Positions 7,382-17,076 are shown, counted from the stretch's first letter. The stretch: DNA of 64,000 bases from Porphyromonadaceae bacterium H1 (GCA_001653155.1 BDEJ01000041.1:38899-102898); one strand, 5' to 3'. Numbers and translations are program-made. Notes: generated by a model from the letters alone, not told the origin.

Positions 7382-7753
7382 ATATCATTTTATTGTTTGC
7401 ATAACGATTTTGTAATCATTCGTTTAACTCATCTTATGGATATTGATCGTTTATTAACATTCCACAGAAAGCGCAAATATACGAACTTTTGTTTATTTAC
7501 CTCCTACAAGATTCATTCGTTTTTATATCGCATTTTTATTTATAATTTATCAAGCGACAAAACATCATTAATGCTTTTATAGAACAAAAAGAACATTAAT
7601 TATCTAACTTCCAAAATCACACAAAAAGAAGTTAAAAAAATTTCACTCAAACAACCAATACCCGCAACCATCCCACCCGGAAAAATAATACAATCCTCTC
7701 TCCCCCCCTTCCTCTCAAAAAAATAAATTACTTTTGCCTCAAAAACCGAAAAA
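7382..7753. other. AT-rich intergenic region between divergent genes
   Basis: 372 bases between the SIR2-domain gene (minus) and the alkylation-repair gene (plus). It holds a possible minus-strand -7 box, TATATTTG at 7481-7474, and a plus-strand TACTTTTG at 7729-7736. A pyrimidine-rich run lies at 7697-7716. No gene was seen in it. Confidence 0.5.
7729..7736 (+). promoter_or_regulatory. -7 promoter box of the alkylation-repair gene
   Basis: TACTTTTG fits the Bacteroidetes TAnnTTTG consensus and lies 17 bases before the ATG at 7754. No convincing -33 TTTG is present. Confidence 0.4.
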
Positions 7754-8491
7754 ATGGGAACCAATTACAGCATTACCGAAAAATTCGGAGCAAACCTCGC
7801 CGAACTGTTAGCGGAAAAAATCGGCAAGGTCTATCCTGAGTTTGATGCAGAGCATTTTATACAAGACAGCGACCAGAAAACCCTTGGACAGAGCTACACC
7901 CAACGCGTGGCTACGCTTGCCGAGCTTCTAAAGAACTACCTCCCGGCAGATTACAAAAAGGCTTTGCCTGTCCTGATGGCTGTTTTGGGTGAGGAAAATC
8001 CCAACGAAACGGGGATGTTTACCCATTTTTATTGGATTTTGCCCATTGGAAAATTTGTGCAGGAATACGGCATCGAGCATTTCGAGCTTTCGATGAAAGC
8101 CATCGAAGAGATAACCAAAAGGAATACGGGAGAGTACGCCGTTCGGCCCTACATCCGGAAATATCCCGAAGCTTCGCTCAAGATCATTGAAAAATGGGCA
8201 AAATCTCCTAATTTTCATTTGCGCAGGTTGGCCAGCGAAGGGCTTCGTCCGAAATTGCCCTGGGCGAGCAAACTGGATACCTTTATAGAAAACCCTGCGC
8301 CTGTCTTCCGTGTTTTGGAGTGGCTGAAAGAAGACGAAATACTCTTCGTGAAAAAATCGGTTGCCAACCATCTCACCGACTGGCTGAAAGTGAATCGAGA
8401 AGCCGTATTACCTCTCATAGATCGCTGGAAAAACTCCGCAAATCCGCATACCCAATGGATTATAAAAAGAGCCACACGCAAGATACAATAA
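7754..8491 (+). CDS. DNA alkylation repair protein (AlkC/AlkD-type HEAT-like glycosylase)
   Basis: 245 residues, cytoplasmic, almost entirely helical. The opening (AELLAEKIGKVYPEFDAEHF, residues 17-36) and the repeated helical hairpins with ALPVLMAVLGEENP, NTGEYAVRPYIRKYPEASL, WAKSPNFHLRRLASEGLRP and HLTDWLKVNREAVLPLI follow the HEAT-repeat family that removes alkylated bases from DNA. AlkC and AlkD flip no base and grip the backbone with these repeats. The C-terminal TQWIIKRATRKI is also typical. It stands alone between divergent or unrelated genes, with a -7 box just upstream. Which of the AlkC or AlkD groups it belongs to is not certain; the start AlkC-like. Confidence 0.85.
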   Translation: MGTNYSITEKFGANLAELLAEKIGKVYPEFDAEHFIQDSDQKTLGQSYTQRVATLAELLKNYLPADYKKALPVLMAVLGEENPNETGMFTHFYWILPIGKFVQEYGIEHFELSMKAIEEITKRNTGEYAVRPYIRKYPEASLKIIEKWAKSPNFHLRRLASEGLRPKLPWASKLDTFIENPAPVFRVLEWLKEDEILFVKKSVANHLTDWLKVNREAVLPLIDRWKNSANPHTQWIIKRATRKIQ

Positions 8492-8790
8492 GTTCTTCTT
8501 GCCTCTTTATTCCTGTCCGGACTTAGGTGTTTTTACTCTAATTTCGCTCAAAAGTTTATAACCTAGAGGAAAAACCGTGAACGCAGGAATTATCTGCGGG
8601 AGCAAAGCCTTTTATAGCGAAGCGCCGGTATTTTGCATTCATTACAAAGTAGCTGCTCTGTTCGATTGGGATTGGGAGGACTTCCCGAGGCTTTGAAAAA
8701 CAGATCTCAAAAGAAATATTTTCCCTAAATTTTTGGGGAAAATCGCCTTTACATACAGTTTGAAACGACACTTTTTTAAAAGTCAAGAAG

Positions 8791-9204
8791 ATGAAAGTAT
8801 TTCAAAACAAAGATTTAGGACTTTTAATTCTCCGGCTTTCCGTAGGCTTGCTAATGCTTCCGCACGGAATCCACAAATTAATGAATCCGGGAGCAATAGA
8901 CTACATCAAGACTTTGCTCGAAGCTAAAGCCTTACCTGCTTTTATCAGCTACGGTGTCTTCATTGGAGAAATCATCGCTCCGATTCTGATTGTGGTCGGA
9001 TTGCGGACAAGAGTTTCGGCATTGATACTGGCTGCAACAGCAGTAACGATTCTCTTTTTAGGATATGCCGACAAGCTTTTCACTCTCACTGCACATGGTG
9101 GCTGGGTGGCAGAGCTTCCGGGACTCTTCCTCTTCGGAGCGCTAACACTGGTTTTTACCGGAGCTGGAAAGTACGCCCTATCGACTAAGAATCAATGGGA
9201 TTAG
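8791..9204 (+). CDS. DoxX family membrane protein
   Basis: 137 residues with four predicted membrane helices: LGLLILRLSVGLLMLPHGIHK (about residues 9-29), FISYGVFIGEIIAPILIVVG (51-70), ALILAATAVTILFLGY (76-92) and LPGLFLFGALTLVFTGAGKYAL (109-130). The GLLMLPHGIHKL and VGLRTRVSALIL segments are the DoxX hallmarks. These inner-membrane proteins are linked to redox or thiol stress in some bacteria, but the activity is unsettled. The 299 bases upstream contain no gene that I can support. It converges with the ZIP transporter gene. Confidence 0.9.
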   Translation: MKVFQNKDLGLLILRLSVGLLMLPHGIHKLMNPGAIDYIKTLLEAKALPAFISYGVFIGEIIAPILIVVGLRTRVSALILAATAVTILFLGYADKLFTLTAHGGWVAELPGLFLFGALTLVFTGAGKYALSTKNQWD

Positions 9205-9323
9205 TCCGCTTTTAGATGTGATACAGACAGAAGCCGGCTAAACACTTCTCAGCGATATCGTTAGTTACAAACATCGCTGTTGTTTTGTGAGATCCGCCCA
9301 CAAATCATAAAGGGAGAAAGGGC

Positions 9324-10079
9324 TCAATGACTGTGTCCCCCGTGCACGGTAAAGAGAAACATCAAAGCCATACCGGCAAGCATAAATAGGAAATTAAGCC
9401 ACATACTACGACGGGAAGCCTCTCGAAGCACTTCGGGCAAGAGGTTGGCCGCAGCCAGGTACACGAAACCTCCCGCTGCGAGGGGCAAGATGTATAAAGA
9501 AAGATAGTCGATCGCCTCCCCCATCCACAAAGCCAGGAGCGTACCGAGGATAGCCGTAGAGGCCGAGTAGAAGTTATACAACAAAGCCTTCCCTTTGGAG
9601 AATCCCGCACGGAGCAAAACTCCAAAGTCGCCGATTTCTTGAGGAATCTCGTGAAGGGCTACAGCCAAAGTAGAAGCAAGCCCCAGCTCAGGCGAAGCCA
9701 GCCAAGCCACAGCAATCAGGATCCCATCGGTGAAGTTGTGAAATGCATCCGCATAGAGGCTTAAATAGCCGTAGGATTTTATCTGATCCTTGTCTTGTCG
9801 AGGTTTGCGGTTTCTCAAATATTGGTCGATCAGTAAAAAGAAGAGAAATCCACCCAAAGTAAGCCAGGAAACTGCAGCCAGATTCTCGATATGAAAATAA
9901 GACTCCGGCAAGAGATGAAAAAAAGTATTGCCCAATAAAGCTCCAATGGCAAAGGCCACCAACAGCATCAGTATCTTTTTCAATACATCACTTTTGAGCG
10001 ATATCAAAAAGACCCCCGAAAAAGATATAACACTGACAAACAGCGTACTAATCAGAGCATAAAGCCAAGTTTTATCCAT
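9324..10079 (-). CDS. ZIP-family metal (zinc) transporter
   Basis: 251 residues with about eight hydrophobic helices. The transport site motifs of ZIP proteins are both present: HNFTDGILIAVAWL in the fourth helix and ALHEIPQEIGDFGVLL in the fifth, whose His, Asp and Glu bind the metal. The loop after helix 3 (RNRKPRQDKDQ) is short and charged rather than His-rich. The protein ends with VHGGHSH. ZIP carriers import zinc, iron or manganese into the cytoplasm; this bacterial subgroup (GufA/ZupT-like) is usually zinc-preferring. The gene starts 80 bases downstream of ispF on the same strand. Confidence 0.92.
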   Translation of the reverse strand: MDKTWLYALISTLFVSVISFSGVFLISLKSDVLKKILMLLVAFAIGALLGNTFFHLLPESYFHIENLAAVSWLTLGGFLFFLLIDQYLRNRKPRQDKDQIKSYGYLSLYADAFHNFTDGILIAVAWLASPELGLASTLAVALHEIPQEIGDFGVLLRAGFSKGKALLYNFYSASTAILGTLLALWMGEAIDYLSLYILPLAAGGFVYLAAANLLPEVLREASRRSMWLNFLFMLAGMALMFLFTVHGGHSH

Positions 10080-10159
10080 ATTACAAGAGCTTCTTAGAGA
10101 GGGACAAAACTACAAAAAGGTTTTTTAACCTGCAAGATGAATCAGGCCGGAGGGAAGCA

Positions 10160-10642
10160 CTAGGGATTCTTACAAATCAGAACGCTGGCATAAGCAGCAA
10201 TCCCTTCCTTGCGTCCTACAAAACCTACTTTCTCACTTGTAGTAGCTTTGATGGATATGCGATCCTCCGGTATTTCCATTACGGCAGTTAAACAAGCCTG
10301 CATGGCGGGGATATGCGGATTAATCTTCGGTTCTTCCGTACAAAGGGTACAATCGGCATTAACAAACTCGTAGCCTCGTTCTCGCAAAAGGCGCATCGTA
10401 TCGGCAAGCAATATCTTACTGTCGATATTCTCAAAAGCTGCCGATGTATCGGGGAAATGGAAACCGATATCGCGAAGATTGGCGGCTCCAAGAATGGCAT
10501 CGCAAAGGGCATGAATCAGCACATCTGCATCGGAGTGCCCCTGTAGTCCGCATGTATGTTGGATGCGCACGCCTCCAAGCCAAAGCTCTCGATTCGCTGC
10601 GAAAACGTGCACGTCGTACCCAAAACCAACTCGTATATTCAT
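10160..10642 (-). CDS. ispF: 2-C-methyl-D-erythritol 2,4-cyclodiphosphate synthase
   Basis: 160 residues, the normal length of IspF. Metal ligands are visible in VGFGYDVHVF (Asp9 and His11) and in LQGHSDADVLIHALCDAI (His near 43). The signature DIGFHFPDT and the C-terminal ISIKATTSEKVGFVGRKEGIAAYA are those of the family. The enzyme makes the cyclic diphosphate intermediate of the non-mevalonate isoprenoid pathway in the cytoplasm. It follows porV on the same strand, but a terminator-like hairpin lies between them. The start at 10642 gives the expected MNIRVGFGYDVH opening. Confidence 0.96.
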   Translation of the reverse strand: MNIRVGFGYDVHVFAANRELWLGGVRIQHTCGLQGHSDADVLIHALCDAILGAANLRDIGFHFPDTSAAFENIDSKILLADTMRLLRERGYEFVNADCTLCTEEPKINPHIPAMQACLTAVMEIPEDRISIKATTSEKVGFVGRKEGIAAYASVLICKNP

Positions 10643-10664
10643 CGTATTTTATTTAAAAAGGCAA

Positions 10665-10710
10665 GCGGGAGGACATTCGGGAAGGATCTGCTCCCGAACC
10701 GGTCTCCCGC
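10665..10710 (-). terminator. Hairpin terminator after porV
   Basis: On the minus strand GCGGGAG and TTCGGGA pair with TCCCGAA and CTCCCGC around a loop, followed by TTGCCTTTTTAAAT. A stem followed by a short run of T fits an intrinsic terminator that separates porUV from ispF. Confidence 0.6.
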
Positions 10711-10737
10711 GTTACCGACAGTTTGCTTTTTATTCGC

Positions 10738-11916
10738 TTAGTTTATCAAATTCTTGAGGCCGAAAACATCGAAAGACAATCCCAATCGCAACGTGCCGTC
10801 AAGCGGATTGGTCTGTGCTACCGAAATTACATAGCCTGCGTCCAACTGCAACACATTTAGCTTAAAACCAACACCGGCGGTGAAGAACTTGCGGTTTCCT
10901 TTATTCTGATGCTCGTTGAAGTAACCCGCACGAACGAAAAATTGATTGTTATAGGCATATTCGGCACCCACAGACCACATAATTTCTTCCAACTCTTCCT
11001 GAAAACCACGGGAAGCATCTCCGAAGGATTTGAAAATCCCGGCAACGGGCGTAGTGTTGTAGTAATCTTTTAAGGCTTGTTGATGCGCCAGCTTATCTCC
11101 GTTGAAGTTAGACAAACGGGGAACAGAAGGTACGAGCAGTTTAGCCACATCGGCGCTTACCGATATGCGGTTGTAGTTGTCTATGGGATAATCGAAAGAA
11201 GTCCCCAAACGCAAATTTGTAGGAATAAAGTTGTTGGTTTGTCCTCCGTCGTAAGATATCTTGGTTCCGATATTGGAAACATTCAGACCGAAGGCCCAAT
11301 GAGCATCGCCGCTGGCCATAGTAATGGGCATTTTGTAGTAGGCCGCTACATCGGCAGCAAAAGAAAGTCCGGGCTCCGTTGTACTTCCTTCCGAAGGGAT
11401 ATTACCTAAGTTCGAGTAAATAAAACGCAAGGCTACCGATCCCGACAAACGCTCGGAGAGCAGGAGGCTGTAAGCAGCATCGACAGCCAAATCATTGGGA
11501 TGTACGTCATACATAGATTTTCCGTAATGATCCGTCAAGGTAACCTTACCCAGAGAGAAATAACGGAAGGAAGCACTTAAAGTCTGACGTTCGTCAAAAC
11601 GGTAGTAACCGGCCAAATAGGACAAATTGATATCACTCACCAAACGGCTGAGCCAAGGGGTAAAAGAAAAGGTAAGACCGGTTTTGCTATCAAGGAAGGC
11701 ATACTTCGCCGGATTCCAATATTGCGATGCAATATCGGCAGAAGTAGCAGCTCCCAAATCGCCCATCCCTCCGGAGCGAGCATCGGGCGTAATGGTCAGG
11801 AAAGGAACCCCTGTCAAAAGGGGATTCAACTGGTCGTTGGCTTCTTGCTGTGCTTGCAATAAACTTGTAGCGGCAAAAACAGCGGCTGCAAAACTTAGAA
11901 AGATTCGTTTTTTCAT
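10738..11916 (-). CDS. porV: Type IX secretion outer-membrane protein PorV (LptO)
   Basis: 392 residues. Residues 1-22 are a signal peptide ending LLQAQ. The mature N-terminus NPLLTGVPFLTITPDARSGG followed by MGDLGAATSADIASQYWNPAK is the conserved opening of PorV, and the rest is a 14-strand FadL-like outer-membrane barrel with alternating aromatic strands, ending LGLSFDVFGLKN. PorV binds T9SS cargo at the outer membrane and hands it to the sortase PorU for attachment to A-LPS. The gene starts 35 bases after porU on the same strand, so they are co-transcribed. A terminator hairpin follows. Confidence 0.95.
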   Translation of the reverse strand: MKKRIFLSFAAAVFAATSLLQAQQEANDQLNPLLTGVPFLTITPDARSGGMGDLGAATSADIASQYWNPAKYAFLDSKTGLTFSFTPWLSRLVSDINLSYLAGYYRFDERQTLSASFRYFSLGKVTLTDHYGKSMYDVHPNDLAVDAAYSLLLSERLSGSVALRFIYSNLGNIPSEGSTTEPGLSFAADVAAYYKMPITMASGDAHWAFGLNVSNIGTKISYDGGQTNNFIPTNLRLGTSFDYPIDNYNRISVSADVAKLLVPSVPRLSNFNGDKLAHQQALKDYYNTTPVAGIFKSFGDASRGFQEELEEIMWSVGAEYAYNNQFFVRAGYFNEHQNKGNRKFFTAGVGFKLNVLQLDAGYVISVAQTNPLDGTLRLGLSFDVFGLKNLIN

Positions 11917-11951
11917 TAAAAATGATTTTTTAAATATTTGAAGATTCGTTG

Positions 11952-14900
11952 TTATTCGTCTTGTATTATTAATTTATTGGCTTTCGAGGTAAATCGCCCG
12001 TCGGTGGTTTGAACACTGATCCGGTAAAGATACATACCTTTCGACAAGCGACGTCCGTCGGTGGTTGTCAAATTCCAGGTGATGCTTTCGGTAGTTGCCT
12101 GTGCAGAGCTCCACTGCAAGCGTCCCGAGAGGTCGAAGACTTCTACAAGCGTACTTAAGACGGTCTCGGGCCTATCGTGTACAAACTTGAAAACAGTATG
12201 GTTTTTAGCCGGATTCGGGAAGTTCATAATCGAGAAAATCTGGGGATTCAGTCCCTTCACAACCTCAAAATCGACCTTTACAGTACTGGAATTGTTCAGT
12301 AAGTCCCACACTCGGTACATCAAGGAGTGTCTGCCTTCGGGAAGTTCCGGCATTTTGTAAGCCACTCGTCCCTTCTTATAGTTCCCTTCTTCGGACTCGT
12401 AATAGCTGTTAAGTATGTGAGCCTGCTCAGAATCGTTGTTAATCATCAGCAGCATATCGTGCCCAATTCCACTTCCTACCGTATTGATTCCGTGTTCGTC
12501 GCTCACCCGTGCAACAAAGTAAGGGGTTTCATTCACTTTGTCCCCCGACATAAAGCCGGGATGATTCAAATAGAGCTCCTCGATAACAGGCCCCTCTTTA
12601 TCTTCTATCAGGACGGACGACTCTCCTCCTACGACAAAGTCCTCGAAATAGCCCTGCGCTTCATAGTCATTCGTATCGTCCTTTGCATAATAGTTGATGC
12701 GCCCCGTGCCTCGATTGTAGTTGATGTCTTTAGGCATCATGAAAGAAATCTCAAAAGCGCCGTCTTTTACTTCCGCATGACCGGAGAACAAAACATTGGG
12801 CCTGTCCATAAATACAAAAAGGCTATCGGGATTGTTATTAATACGGTCTCCATCGTTATTACGCGTTACAACACGTTGCTCTTTATCAAAAATGGACATA
12901 CTGACTTTGCCATTAAAATCCTTCACCTGGTTTCCGGCTTCGTCCTCCACAACACCTTTAATCGTATTCACCGAGAGGGCTGAGAAGAGATCGCCTCCCG
13001 GAGCAGTATTATCGTTTATCTGAACGGTCTTGATTCGATATTGCGTGGGATAGCTCAAGCGCAAGGCCGGATTACCAATCAAAACGTAAGACAGTTTGTT
13101 ATTATCACTTAAAAGATCATTTTTTGCCCTTCTCAGCATGTCGCCCATTGTCAGGTATTTGCCATCTTCTTTGCGAAACAGGTAACGGACGAATTTGTCG
13201 TTGAGATAAAAGTTATCACTTCCATAAACAATTCGGGCTGCAGAAATAACACCAATGGCCCCCCCGACGGGATTTAGCAGCATCTGCTCGCCGGTAGAAA
13301 TATGTTTGTCATCAAAAAGGATAAAGCTACAGGTAGCTGCAAAACACAGTGGCCAGTTCCGATTAGAAAGCCTCAAAACATCATTTGAATTCAAGATCTG
13401 CTCACTTGCCCAACCGTTCGAGCTGGCATGGCCGGTGTAGTTTAAGAAAAGCATCCCGCTCCGAAGGGCATTTTGCAACTTGTCCTTTGCTATCGGATAG
13501 CGCTCCCCGCTGGCTGTCCTTTTCTGCTCGTAGGCATCCAGATAAATCTTCGCGACCTGAAAGCTCTTACTTTGCCCCAAATAGCGCGCTATACTATCGG
13601 ACTGATACATATGCGAATAGGAATCACCGTCGTCGGCTACGAAACAAAGCTGATTTTTCCAGGCCCCTTTATTCCGGTTTTTCATGTAGGTGATATTTTT
13701 AGCCACCACATCCCTAGCTTGCTGCTTGGTAATGACCGAAAAGCGTCCCACTCCAAAGGCCATCCTCTTACCTTGGAGGCGAATACCAGTATCCTTGTCC
13801 TCCATAAAAGCAAAAAAGTCATCGGTCACACGAGAGTTTATTCCATTCGTCAGGTCATAACTTTGTACGGTAAGTATCAGGTTCGTTCTACCGGAGGCAG
13901 GGAGCAAAGCTCGATTGTCGTAAGAACCTTTACCGAAAAGAAGCAGATTTTGAGGATAAGTTCCAAGCGAAGCGGCCCTATCGTAGAACATCTTCATAAT
14001 CCAGCGATAGGCCGATGCATCCGGTGTTCCGGACGAGAACTCATTATAGACCTGTTCGGTGGTAACCACCTCGACCAGCATCTTATCCAGCTCCCGATGT
14101 GCAGCAGCCAGCTCCCGAGCCTCGTCCAAAAAATCAGGATGGGTGATGATAAGAAAATCGACCTGAGGCAAGGCGTGCAAGTTCTGATTGGCAACATTTC
14201 CCACAACAGTTGGTTTGGGAAAATCTGCCCAGGGATTTATGGCCACATATTCCTTTTGTTCCATATTGGAGGACAGGAAACTGAGCTTGTCTCCCTCGCG
14301 AAGGGGTTGGATCTCGCTTATGTTTTGCTGATCGGAAATATCCCAAATGCGAATATTTTCGGAGGCTCCGCTCAGATGGTAACGGGAATAGGAGCTGTTG
14401 CCCCAAAAATCGACATTGCGGAAAGGCATCTCATCGCCCGACATAATCAGTTTCCGGCGGGCATTGACCTCAATAAAGTTTAAATACCCACGTGACGAAA
14501 GAACGGGACGTTTGTAGGCCAAATTAAAAATCAATGACTCAGAAGATTCCGGAGTGAAAAAATAGGACTCATCCTTCAAAACAGCTCTATCTTCCGAGCT
14601 GGGAACGGAAATATGCATATCTCGCTGCTGCGAGCTTCCTGCCAGTTTCAACACAAAAGAAGAGGATGCCGAAGAAGAGGCTGCTGCAACCAGACGAAGG
14701 CGTACAGAATTTGCTTTCTGCACTATGTTCGGGAAACTGAAAGAGAAGTCGTATGCCAAGGTAGCGTCAAATGTTTCTCCAAAGAAATCGCGGCCGGAGG
14801 CAATTAGACTCAGAGATTCCTTTTCATGAAGCTGATAGTCTGTAAATTCGTTCACATCATACACGTTTGCAGCTCCGGGATCAACAGAGGGCGCCTGCAT

Positions 14901-15722
14901 GATTCGTTTACCGGATCCGGCATCGGAAGACACAAAATAATATCCGTATTGGGAGTAAGTATTCGTCAAATGGGTGAATTGTTTGCTATATGGATCATAA
15001 CTCCATTGGGTAGGCCCTTGTGCATAAAACAAAATATAACTACCCGAATCCCAGATCGAAAGCTCCGGCAAATCATCCGGTTTAGGTTTTGTTATATCAT
15101 AAGAAAGCTCGGCGCCTCCATAGCCAAAAATACGTACCCGTTGAGGATCAACTCCCATAGTACGCAGATCATCGTAAGTCAGTTTATAAACCCCACTGTA
15201 AGGCACACGGATTTTCACAAAATGTCCCTGCGCTAAAATCGAAGATTTTACATAATTCCGCTTGGATGCTTCTTTTTTCCGGATAATAATTTCTTTGTTC
15301 CTTTTCACTTGCAGACTGAAAGAAGCAAGTTTCAACAACTCTCCTCCGCGCGAGACAATAGGCAGGATGCGAATCTCAAGATAATGGTTATCTTCTTTTT
15401 CAGTCTTATAGGAGTTTACAAGCGCTTCGGAGGCAAAAGACCCTCCGGCAAGTATTTGTTTCTCCTCCGCCGTAAGGGGTACATAAGAAGTATGCTGAAT
15501 CTCGACTTCATACGAAAGGCCTGTTTCGGCAGGCAGGGTCAGCTGGAAGCGAGGGAGGAAATCGGATTCGGGGTATTTTGCATCCTCGAAGGCAAGAACT
15601 TTACGGGAATAACCAGCAGCAGTCCATGTTTCGCAGGGCTTCCAATGCAGTGAGTATGAAGACGAATCGGCAAAAACCCACACATTCACCAGACTACAAA
15701 CTAAAAGTAAAAAGTATCTCAT
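11952..15722 (-). CDS. porU: Type IX secretion system sortase PorU
   Basis: 1256 residues from the ATG at 15722 (two further ATGs at 15734 and 15746 are possible; this one gives the cleanest signal peptide, MRYFLLLVCSLVNVWVFADS). An N-terminal beta-rich region is followed by a C25 gingipain-like peptidase domain (about residues 540-900). The catalytic His is in YTGHAS (His765) and the Cys in FAATCSF (Cys798), 33 residues apart as in P. gingivalis PorU. The C-terminus carries a T9SS-type domain (residues about 1165-1256, with FPNPAKNHTVFKF and GMYLYRISV). PorU cleaves the C-terminal signal of cargo on the cell surface. It lies upstream of porV and downstream of an FAH-family gene. Confidence 0.95.
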   Translation of the reverse strand: MRYFLLLVCSLVNVWVFADSSSYSLHWKPCETWTAAGYSRKVLAFEDAKYPESDFLPRFQLTLPAETGLSYEVEIQHTSYVPLTAEEKQILAGGSFASEALVNSYKTEKEDNHYLEIRILPIVSRGGELLKLASFSLQVKRNKEIIIRKKEASKRNYVKSSILAQGHFVKIRVPYSGVYKLTYDDLRTMGVDPQRVRIFGYGGAELSYDITKPKPDDLPELSIWDSGSYILFYAQGPTQWSYDPYSKQFTHLTNTYSQYGYYFVSSDAGSGKRIMQAPSVDPGAANVYDVNEFTDYQLHEKESLSLIASGRDFFGETFDATLAYDFSFSFPNIVQKANSVRLRLVAAASSSASSSFVLKLAGSSQQRDMHISVPSSEDRAVLKDESYFFTPESSESLIFNLAYKRPVLSSRGYLNFIEVNARRKLIMSGDEMPFRNVDFWGNSSYSRYHLSGASENIRIWDISDQQNISEIQPLREGDKLSFLSSNMEQKEYVAINPWADFPKPTVVGNVANQNLHALPQVDFLIITHPDFLDEARELAAAHRELDKMLVEVVTTEQVYNEFSSGTPDASAYRWIMKMFYDRAASLGTYPQNLLLFGKGSYDNRALLPASGRTNLILTVQSYDLTNGINSRVTDDFFAFMEDKDTGIRLQGKRMAFGVGRFSVITKQQARDVVAKNITYMKNRNKGAWKNQLCFVADDGDSYSHMYQSDSIARYLGQSKSFQVAKIYLDAYEQKRTASGERYPIAKDKLQNALRSGMLFLNYTGHASSNGWASEQILNSNDVLRLSNRNWPLCFAATCSFILFDDKHISTGEQMLLNPVGGAIGVISAARIVYGSDNFYLNDKFVRYLFRKEDGKYLTMGDMLRRAKNDLLSDNNKLSYVLIGNPALRLSYPTQYRIKTVQINDNTAPGGDLFSALSVNTIKGVVEDEAGNQVKDFNGKVSMSIFDKEQRVVTRNNDGDRINNNPDSLFVFMDRPNVLFSGHAEVKDGAFEISFMMPKDINYNRGTGRINYYAKDDTNDYEAQGYFEDFVVGGESSVLIEDKEGPVIEELYLNHPGFMSGDKVNETPYFVARVSDEHGINTVGSGIGHDMLLMINNDSEQAHILNSYYESEEGNYKKGRVAYKMPELPEGRHSLMYRVWDLLNNSSTVKVDFEVVKGLNPQIFSIMNFPNPAKNHTVFKFVHDRPETVLSTLVEVFDLSGRLQWSSAQATTESITWNLTTTDGRRLSKGMYLYRISVQTTDGRFTSKANKLIIQDE

Positions 15723-15796
15723 TGTACTATACATCGCAATAAACAATAAATAGAAACGAGAAGAATAAAGTCTTATTGTACCCTTCCCTTTTAAAA

Positions 15797-16408
15797 TTAT
15801 TTTATCTTAAAATCGAACATTTTACGATCCCGGATATAACCTTCCAGGCGATTCCCTATGCTCACTTTTCCAACACCAGCCGGCGTTCCCGTAAACAAAA
15901 GGTCTCCGATCTTTAAGGTAAAAAAACAACTAACATAAGCGATAAGTTCATCAATGGAGAAAATCATCTCCGAAGAGTTTGCTTCTTGCACAATCTGTTT
16001 GTCAAGTTCCAGACGAAAAGGAATATTATTCACATCATTGAGCTCGCTAAGAGGCATAAATTCTCCGATAACGGCCGATCCGTCAAAAGCCTTGGAGAGC
16101 TCCCACGGTTTCCCTTCGGCCTTCAGTCGACGCTGTAAATCGCGAGCCGTGAAGTCGATTCCCAAACCAATCTCCGAATAATACCGATGAGCAAAACGAG
16201 TCGCTATATTTTTCCCCAAGCGATTTATTTTCACAACAAGCTCTACCTCATGATGCAATTCGGAAGTAAAATCGGGTAAATAAAAAGGCTTATTATTCTT
16301 GAGAATTGCCGAATCGGGCTTCATAAAAATTAAGGGTTCGCGAGGATCCTCCCAACCCATTTCTTTACTATGCTCCCTGTAGTTTTGTCCGACTGCTATT
16401 ATCTTCAT
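15797..16408 (-). CDS. Fumarylacetoacetate hydrolase (FAH) family protein
   Basis: 203 residues from the ATG at 16408, which gives the usual MKIIAVGQNYREHSKEMG opening; the frame is open further upstream only because it overlaps the end of rex. Metal-binding residues are in HHEVELVVKI (about residues 69-78), and the motifs GIDFTARDLQ, WELSKAFDGSA and LLFTGTPAGVG are typical of short FAH proteins such as acylpyruvases. The enzyme likely cleaves or decarboxylates a beta-diketo acid such as oxaloacetate or acylpyruvate in the cytoplasm. The start is 29 bases after rex, so the two may be co-transcribed; porU follows after 74 bases. Confidence 0.92.
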   Translation of the reverse strand: MKIIAVGQNYREHSKEMGWEDPREPLIFMKPDSAILKNNKPFYLPDFTSELHHEVELVVKINRLGKNIATRFAHRYYSEIGLGIDFTARDLQRRLKAEGKPWELSKAFDGSAVIGEFMPLSELNDVNNIPFRLELDKQIVQEANSSEMIFSIDELIAYVSCFFTLKIGDLLFTGTPAGVGKVSIGNRLEGYIRDRKMFDFKIK

Positions 16409-16437
16409 CCAAGCATTTGTTAAAAGAGGAAAACAAT

Positions 16438-17076
16438 TTACTCGGGACTTTGGCTGACATCGTTCAAACGATTGAACATCACGGCCAAATGAGCATATAT
16501 CGAGGTATTCTGAACAACAATGTTTCGGGGGACACGGATCCGGAAAGGCGTAAAGTTCCAAATAGCCTGAATGCCTCCGTTAACCAGTTTTTCGGAAACA
16601 GACTGAGCCTTATCCACAGGCACAGTAAGAATGCCGATGTTGACACCCGTTTTCTGCTGTAGCTCGGTAAAGCTATCCAAATGATGTATGGGTATTCGGT
16701 TGATGCTGGTGCCTACCAATTCGTGTTTCACATCAAAACCTGCGACAATCTCAAGTCCAAACTGCTGCAAACCATTATCATGCAACAAGGCTCCCCCGAG
16801 ACGTCCGACTCCGAACAAAAAGGCTTTATGCGAATTGGCAAAGCCCAAAAAAGCCTCGAGCGTTGCAACCAGCTCCTTCAAGTCATACCCGACTCGGGTT
16901 CGTCCGGCTATATCCACGTAAGACAGGTCTTTAGCGACAATGGATGAATCCACAGCGATGTTCTTAGCTATTTGGGTAGAAGACACATAAAGTTCCCCCT
17001 TGCGCAATTCCAACTGAGCATAAGCCAGATACCAAGGTAAACGTCTAAGCGTTGGCTCCGGGACTTTAAAATCCAT
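16438..17076 (-). CDS. rex: Redox-sensing transcriptional repressor Rex
   Basis: 212 residues from the ATG at 17076. A longer reading to 17130 would overlap the promoter at 17128-17158, so the internal start is preferred. The N-terminal winged helix opens VPEPTLRRLPWYLAYAQLEL and includes YVSSTQIAKNIAVDSSIVAKDL. The Rossmann domain has FLFGVGRLGGALL (residues about 86-98) and binds NADH. The C-terminal helix (APNRLNDV-like ending MFNRLNDVS) swaps between subunits. Rex senses the NADH/NAD ratio and represses fermentation and respiration genes. The FAH-family gene is directly downstream. Confidence 0.95.
   Translation of the reverse strand: MDFKVPEPTLRRLPWYLAYAQLELRKGELYVSSTQIAKNIAVDSSIVAKDLSYVDIAGRTRVGYDLKELVATLEAFLGFANSHKAFLFGVGRLGGALLHDNGLQQFGLEIVAGFDVKHELVGTSINRIPIHHLDSFTELQQKTGVNIGILTVPVDKAQSVSEKLVNGGIQAIWNFTPFRIRVPRNIVVQNTSIYAHLAVMFNRLNDVSQSPE

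Noticed and set aside
8556..8786. Short minus-strand frame in the gap before the DoxX gene
   Set aside because: 76 codons with no recognisable family and no promoter; the 299-base gap is taken as non-coding.
13473..14483. Open frame of 336 codons on the plus strand
   Set aside because: It is the antisense shadow of porU, which is a certain gene with conserved domains; the translated sequence has no family features.
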